A DNA stretch of 64,000 nucleotides from Takakia lepidozioides (Eukaryota; Streptophyta; Takakiopsida; Takakiales; Takakiaceae): positions 38,812,001 through 38,876,000 of the forward strand of contig CM060731.1 in the NCBI GenBank assembly GCA_030704615.1, in the 5' to 3' direction. The notes under the pieces are model-generated. The model saw nothing but the letters and a program-made list of their open reading frames with translations. It was not told where the DNA came from and ran no database searches. Shown piece by piece: positions 57,930 through 64,000 of this stretch. Made by a program: the position numbers and the translations under genes. How positions within the stretch are numbered: position 1 is the first letter of the stretch; each line of letters begins with the position of its first letter.

Positions 57930-60285
57930 CCATGAATCTCTCCCTCTGCAGCTGGAATATAAGAGGCATTGGCTCTGAGCATTCGGCCCCGAAAAGGGCC
58001 AGAATCAGACCTTGGGCCTCAGACTTTCTCAATAAGAGAGCACTTATCCTACTCCAAGAACATAAGTTAGATCAGGCAAAAATCACCTCTTTGGGGGGCT
58101 CCATCCCACTGCCAATGCTTATTGGAACCCAACAGTCACTGATTCTAAGGGAGGAACGACAATTCTCATCTCCATTTTGCTAGGATAGTTTGTGCTTTCT
58201 ATTGGGGTGTGGGTCCAAGGTAGTGTGCACTTCCTGATCTTCAACCTCGGCCAATCCTTGGGCTCTCTGGGACTGCTAAATGTTTATGCTCCCAATGGAG
58301 AGGATGAAAAGATAGCTCTGTGGGACCTTATAAGGAGCAAACTGCTGCAAGCTGTGGACATCCATCATTGGCAAATTGCAGGTGACTTCAACATGGTTGA
58401 GGAAGAGACTGACCGCTTGGGTCCTTCGGCTCACAGCTTGTCAATTCCTGAAAGAAACTCGTAGGATTCGTTGTGCATGGTGATAGGGCTGCTAGATGCC
58501 ACAGCCCAAGGCAGGGGGAACTCAAATACACCTGGTCGAATAACAGATGTCCTCCAAATTTATGCCAGGCCAGGCTGGATAGATTTTACTGCACGGCCAC
58601 GTTGCTGCAATGGTCCAAAAGAGTTCCTATCGAACCAATCCAACCAGGCTTTGACCATGCAGCCATTCATATTATGCTTGCCACACCAGGTTCCAAAGTC
58701 AAAAGCAGGGGTTTCTTCAAATTAAACCTAACTATTGTGCAAGACCCGCTAGTGGTTCGAACCCTAGAAGTGGCATAGCTCATCCTTTCACCTCCATCAC
58801 GTTGTCTTTCCTCTCCAAACTTCAAAAGCTACGAACGTTATGTCAAGAGATTTCCAGGGAAAAGGCAGAGGAGAACTCGAGGAGGCAGAAAGCTGTAGCA
58901 AAATGTTTAGAAGTATGCCAGTTCCAGCTGCAATCAATGCATGAGGGGCCACATACGTTGTTATCGTACAACATGGCCAAGAGAAACTTGTTTATGCTCT
59001 TACATACCAAGGAAAATTTCATGAGGATCAAGGCAGGGGTTAACTGGTCTTTTAAGGGAGAGAAGATGACCAAATATTTTTTCACCAAGGCGGCACAACG
59101 TAGATCTGCCACTGCAGTTCCTGCTCTGATAGACCCAGACGCCGGCCTTATTTCTGATAACCCCGAGATCATGGCTAAAGTGGCAGCAACATATTTCAGG
59201 AAACTTCCAATGCCAGCCCCCTCTGCTATCAAGGACCAGGCAAGAGCAGACCTTATTGAAAGAATCCCATGTGCTCTGTCGGAAGGACAAAAGACCTCCA
59301 TAACGGATGCTTTCACCACCGAGGAACTGGGCCGCGCAATAGAATCTTTGGCTTCAATGGAATCGCCCGGCATGGATGGACTGCCAGTTGAATTCTTCAA
59401 GGTGATGTGGAGAACTATTGGAGGGGATTTCCTATTAATGATCAATGACATACTGGAGAAGAAAATGATGCCCTCTCAAATCTCAGAGGGGCTGGTCACC
59501 TTGATCTTTAAAAAAAGGGACAGACATAGTATGGCCAACTATCGCCCAATAACTCTTCTCAACTCCACATACAAAGTCATTGCAAAGGCTCTAGCCCTCA
59601 GGCTTCAGCCCCTGTTGCCACAAATTATCAGAAAGGACCAGACAGGCTTCCTCAAAGATCGTATGATACTGGACAATATATTATTGGGCCATGAAGCCTT
59701 GCACAGGGCAATGTTGAACCACCAGCTGTTAGCCTTCCTTATGCTCGACTTTGAAAAGGCCTCTGACACAATCGATTGGATTTTCTTGCTGCAGGCTATG
59801 GAAAAAATAGAACTGACAGGTTCATTTCTAATCAGGGTTCACATCCTTCTTCACTCGGCCTCAAGTAGAGTAATGGTCAATGGGGTCATCTCTCAATCAT
59901 TTCCCATTTCCAGGTCGGTGAGACAATGATGCCCACTGACCCTTTCTTTTTTCTGATTGCAGCTGACCCCTTCGGACACCTCATGGACTACATGCATGAC
60001 ATAGTGGGGCTCCATTTGCCAACACTCCAAGAAGAAATGCTAAAGTTGTCCATGTATGCAGACGACATGGTGTTGTTGTTGGACAATTCATGCAAAGAGA
60101 ATATTGACAGAGCATTGCAGGCACTGCACACCTTCTGTCCCGCATCTGGTCTCAAGGTGAATTGGAGAAAATCCGTGGGAAACCTATCTATCTTGCAAAA
60201 TGGCTCATCTGCAAGTCACTACCCATCATGGGGACAAGAGATAGGCTTGACTTCTCTCGCCATTGTAGCACCCCTATATTAATTC
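57930..60285 (+). mobile_element. L1-like LINE, endonuclease plus reverse transcriptase, frame-broken and 3'-truncated
   Basis: The endonuclease starts MNLSLCSWNIRGIG at about 57930. It continues with LLQEHKL (catalytic Glu), LLNVYAPN, WQIAGDFNMVEEE (catalytic Asp/Asn), YTWSN, RLDRFY and GFDHAAI (catalytic Asp-His), spread over three frames (57881-58183, 58192-58464, 58473-58778). The reverse transcriptase lies mostly in one frame, 58802-59929 (SPGMDGLPVEFFKVMW, GLVTLIFKKRDRHSMANYRP, TGFLKDRMILDNILL, FLMLDFEKASDTIDW). It shifts frame at about 59926 before the catalytic YADD (LSMYADDMVLLLD) and FCPASGLKVNWRKS. Homology ends near 60250, without RNase H or tail, so the copy is incomplete. A few frame changes over 2.3 kb suggest moderate age. 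Confidence 0.9.
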
Positions 60286-63200
60286 TAAAAAATATATAAT
60301 TGGAGCATATATTCATAACCCTATTTTTATTTAAATACGGTATCCACAATAAGGACGCCAATTTTATTCCTAAAAATATTGTAAATTTTATCTTCAAAGA
60401 ATTGTTACTCTATATTTTTTTGCACGCCGGAAAAAAATGGAAGTGACTTCCCCGGGACTGGATATTTTAATTTGACGTCAAAATTTAGAGTTTACAACCA
60501 CTTGTCTATATGCCACCTCACCATTGTATATTATATGTTTGTATGTCTTTTGGTAAAAGATGACAACCCAAAAAACCAAAACATAAGGTGCTATAGATAA
60601 TTTGTTTTTAAGGTGTAAAATAGTCCACAGCTCTGAATTCCTACGGTAGTCCATGTAAAAGTGGATTTGGGTTGGTTTTAAAAATGGCACGTTTTTCTTT
60701 GTGGCATTATATGAGTGTAGATGATATTTTCTTAGTCCATAAGATTTTATGTGTAACATCTACAATCCATAGTAATAAGCTTTAAAGTCCATGGCTCTTT
60801 GATACATGATTGTTTTTACAATCTGACAGTTGGTACACATACCTATTGTAGTTAGAAACCCTACCCCATATAAATTTAGATGAAATATTGAGTTGTTGGA
60901 CAAATATGGGTAAAACGTCCATGGAGGAAGGTCACTGCAGTAACTGTATGTTACGCAGTTTTTGGTCCACCCATCTGACAAATCGTTCGTTCAAAGCTAG
61001 CATAAATCATGAAGGGATTGAAAACATTGGAAACTGATTATTCTCTATTTCAGAGTGAGTAATTTGTCTGTAGATCCTTATCATTAGCTTTCAGGCTGGT
61101 TGATTGAATTAGACAGCAATGGAGACGGAGGTATCACTTAAATGGATTATGATCCGTTGGAGAATAACAGCGATGATGGGGTCGGCATACATATGGACCA
61201 CCATATCCATTGATGATTTGATGTAAGCCTTAAGACAAGTAATAATGACTGGTTCTCTAAAGTATCTTGTGCAGCAGACTCCCGAACACTGTTATGTTAT
61301 TATTCTGAGGGCTTCCTAGCTGTTCCCATTGTACATGCATCTCACATTCAGATCTCTCTCTTCATTCATTTCATATCATCTGTTTTACATTTGTCGATGT
61401 TCGTGTTGCAAGGATCTCGCCTTGACTGCTACGCTCTTAACACCGTTGATGTAGATAATAACAATGTGGGTAGAAGGCGTTGGGTTTCAAGCACTTAGCT
61501 CCTTAAAGGGAGGACTGCACTTCCTTTGCATTAATTAGTAGTGGAGTCCAAGAGTTGTAGCCTTGATTTGAAGCTGAAGTACTTATTAATATAAGCTTTT
61601 GACATGCTTTGACATTATTAGATTAAGCATTAGAAATGGGAGCTTGACCACATCATGTTTGTGTGCGTTTGCAGTGCGTGTGCAAGCCTGCAGCCCTGGA
61701 AAAGGGCAAAGTATAAAAGTTGGAGCATGAGCATTAACTTACAATACTCAATCTATTCCATGCAAATATTCATTTGAATGAGCAAGAATAGCACATATCG
61801 ACGATGACATTGTAAATCCCATAATGGCAGCTGAGCTAGATGTGTTAATGTTTGAAAACGTATCTGTTTCAAATTCCAACAATGTTAATCAATCTTCGTA
61901 CATTCATATGGATACTAGCTTGTCTCATGTGACTAATCTATTTATATGAGAGTCACTCAAATTTTTGGCCCAAAACCATGCGTGGACAACTTCGTCTTTA
62001 AGCTTTTAAAGTGTACAGTAGTAGATTGCAACCGCATCGACTATACAAACTACTGCTATAACATCTCAACATGTAATATTATAATTAAATACACCTTGAG
62101 CCTTGGACATATGAATCCGTCAAAAAAATCCTACAGGGAAGGTTTGTAGTTTGAAATCACCTCACACATAGAATTAAGACTCTCCCCCACAAGTAAGCAA
62201 AATCAATCACAACTTGGAGACTATTGATTGATAGGTATCACTTCATCTCATATCATTTTTGTACTATTTTTATCCACTTCCAAACAATGATAATGATGGA
62301 AACAATTTTGGCAATAATGATAAACTCTAATTCTGGAGCCAACACAAGCCAAATCTCTTGACCATTATCTGTCATGTGCATCCAGTGGTCTGCCTTATCC
62401 TTATCCCTATAAAGCAGTAGACTGATGTACCAGATCAGATATCAAGGACCAGAAAGCTGCTTGCCTTTGTGCAACTAAAATTATACCGCACGTAAAATAA
62501 ATTCACCCTGTAATAATATGAAAAAGGAGGGTTCCTAGGGTGGCTGTTTAGTTTTGAGAGCATTAGATTTATGGTAGAGAGGATAGGGAAAAGGCTTACA
62601 AACCACTAATGGATTGGGTGGTATGTACAGTTTATTGAGCAACAACAGCAAGCACTCTGCCAATCTTGATATCATGTGCCAACCACAGCCAGGTGATTGA
62701 CACCATCTCTTGAGTCTTGTCAGCAAAATCATGTCGTTTTGTTGATCAGGTCTGGTTAGGTCGTTCAAAACACCATGGTGGCAGAGATGACTAGTTCTTG
62801 ATCCAGCAACCCACTACCTATCTTTACACTTGCAACTCGTTTGACGCCCTGTAAGAGGTTGACCCAGAATGGACTATTAAGGATGGCAAACCTAACCCCA
62901 AGGCCTATGCAAGAAGATCATGTCAGTCAGACCTGCCTTTACGTGCAGTGACCGATCAAGCTGTGAATGAAGGTATGTCATGCTCAATGGCATGCCAATC
63001 CTCAAAGTTTACACAAGGTGATCAAAGCCTGCACGCAAAGAAGCTGACTTGATTTCTTGTGTGATAATTGTGCAATCATCGACGGGGAACTTCAGTACAG
63101 TATTTGGCTGAGACTGAAACTGAAAGGCAGCATGAGGGCTCTTTGTGGGTGTCTACATGCCAACAGAGGGAGCCCTTAGTGTGACGCTTATAAAGCCTTC

Positions 63201-64000
63201 AAGGAAGTTAACCTTGACTTGCTCCAAAATTTCATCAACACCTGGGGCAAAGGCAACCTGCTCGGAACCTATCATCCTGACCTTCATTTTCAATGGAAAG
63301 ATGGCATCCCCCCACAATGGGAAGTCCCCTAGTGATGGGGAGGAAGCCGACTTCAACTAGCATCATAAGAGAGCTAGAGACACAAGTTTAAGACTCAATT
63401 GAAATTCTAGTACCTACAAGCTTCTCTGCAAATGCCTCTCAAAGTTCCCTGCTCTTGTCTTGAGCTCCCTCCACAGTTATCTCACTCCCTAGATAGCTAC
63501 TCCTCTTTCCCTCACTCGATCTTCCCCTCCTCGGATACACTCGCTCACCACTACATCACTCCTCAAGCCCTTAATCCACCTCATCATCTGTCTCTGCTTC
63601 CATATCTCGATGCTCTGGTTCTTGTTTGTAGCTAGTTTGCTAGGGTTACACGAAAGTTCCCCCTCAGGTAAATCTCTCCGTTTATTTGAGCAAAATAAGT
63701 TTTTTTTTTATAAAAATGAGTAAAAGAGGACGGAGGCCCTTTTATTAATAATAAAAAGAGTCACATTTAGTGGAAAAGATAACCACTACTGAGGCCGTGA
63801 AGGCTAACCTTAAATGAATCACATTAATTTGCATATATGCCTATTTTGAATATGTGACATCCACAGTACACCCAGTGTTCTTTTTTTCACTTTTCCAAAG
63901 TTGTCACAAGGGCCACATGTAAATTCTACCCAGTGCCCATGTGGTGAGAATAACGAGGTGGCAGGGTTCGAAAAGTTGCTTGTATAGCAGGTCTCACATT
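60286..64000. other. Gene-poor AT-rich sequence to the window end
   Basis: No gene is recognised. It holds one tiny PPR remnant (61670-61713). A minus-strand frame 63153-63356 (VAFAPGVDEILEQVKVNFLE) reads like protein, but I cannot assign it or extend it. A T-run lies at about 63701-63709. Confidence 0.4.
61670..61713 (+). pseudogene. Tiny PPR fragment
   Basis: The sequence gcgtgtgcaagcctgcagcc followed by ctggaaaagggcaaag aligns with the ACASLAALEKGKE junction of the window's PPR genes (DNA at 44548-44590 and 44850-44890). One base is missing after the CASL codons. It is about 44 bp long. A target-site or exon function cannot be judged. Confidence 0.45.

Noticed and set aside
63153-63356. 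Minus-strand frame that reads like protein
   Set aside because: Short, unassignable, with a stop on each side and no splice-consistent neighbour.
1-64000. tRNA, rRNA and CRISPR features
   Set aside because: I found no cloverleaf with intact boxes outside the SINE-like repeats, no rRNA-like sequence and no spacer-repeat array. The 365-405 bp periodicity is coding.

Overview
This window looks like nuclear DNA of a land plant, most likely a non-seed plant such as a moss, lycophyte or fern. The evidence is GT-AG introns of about 70-700 bp, two U-box/armadillo ubiquitin ligases, and PPR proteins with complete DYW ends that form a local, recently expanded family with decaying copies. It also carries L1-type LINEs, a tRNA-derived SINE and a MITE. 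Gene density is low: about five recognisable genes in 64 kb. The species cannot be named from the sequence alone.

Region 1 (1-14.4 kb, minus strand) is one giant gene. A unique N-terminal part (about 11.3-13.3 kb) leads into about 29 tandem units of 365-405 bp. The units encode an extremely acidic Glu/Pro/Ala/Val-rich sequence reminiscent of titin PEVK. The gene runs off the left edge. Two 3.9-kb blocks, 6.19 kb apart, are almost identical and differ mainly by small, mostly single-base, indels. This points to uncorrected sequencing or assembly error rather than real frameshifts. Two candidate upstream exons lie at 13.4 and 14.2-14.4 kb.

Region 2 (14.4-32.8 kb) is mostly gene-poor. It holds three phase-compatible exons (23.37-24.06 kb) with a GVNNVTRALE motif, suggesting an L7Ae/Rpp38-Pop3-like protein. 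It also holds a broken PPR fragment, a 122-bp tandem duplication, a hairpin, and a 545-bp MITE with TTA target duplications.

Region 3 (32.8-34.4 kb, plus) is a two-exon U-box/ARM E3 ligase gene of the PUB22/23/CMPG1 style.

Region 4 (35-47 kb) holds a SINE-like repeat, two intact divergently oriented DYW-class PPR genes, and a decayed LINE lying between them, flanked by copies of a short repeat. A degenerate third PPR copy follows directly behind the plus-strand gene.

Region 5 (48.3-50.8 kb, minus) is a three-exon U-box/ARM gene unrelated in layout to the first. Region 6 (51-64 kb) is gene-poor repeat territory. It contains a perfect hairpin, a SINE with 12-bp target duplications, an L1-like LINE with endonuclease and reverse transcriptase domains broken by frame changes, and one tiny PPR remnant. 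The genes do not form a pathway; the PPR copies are the only genes in the window related by descent.
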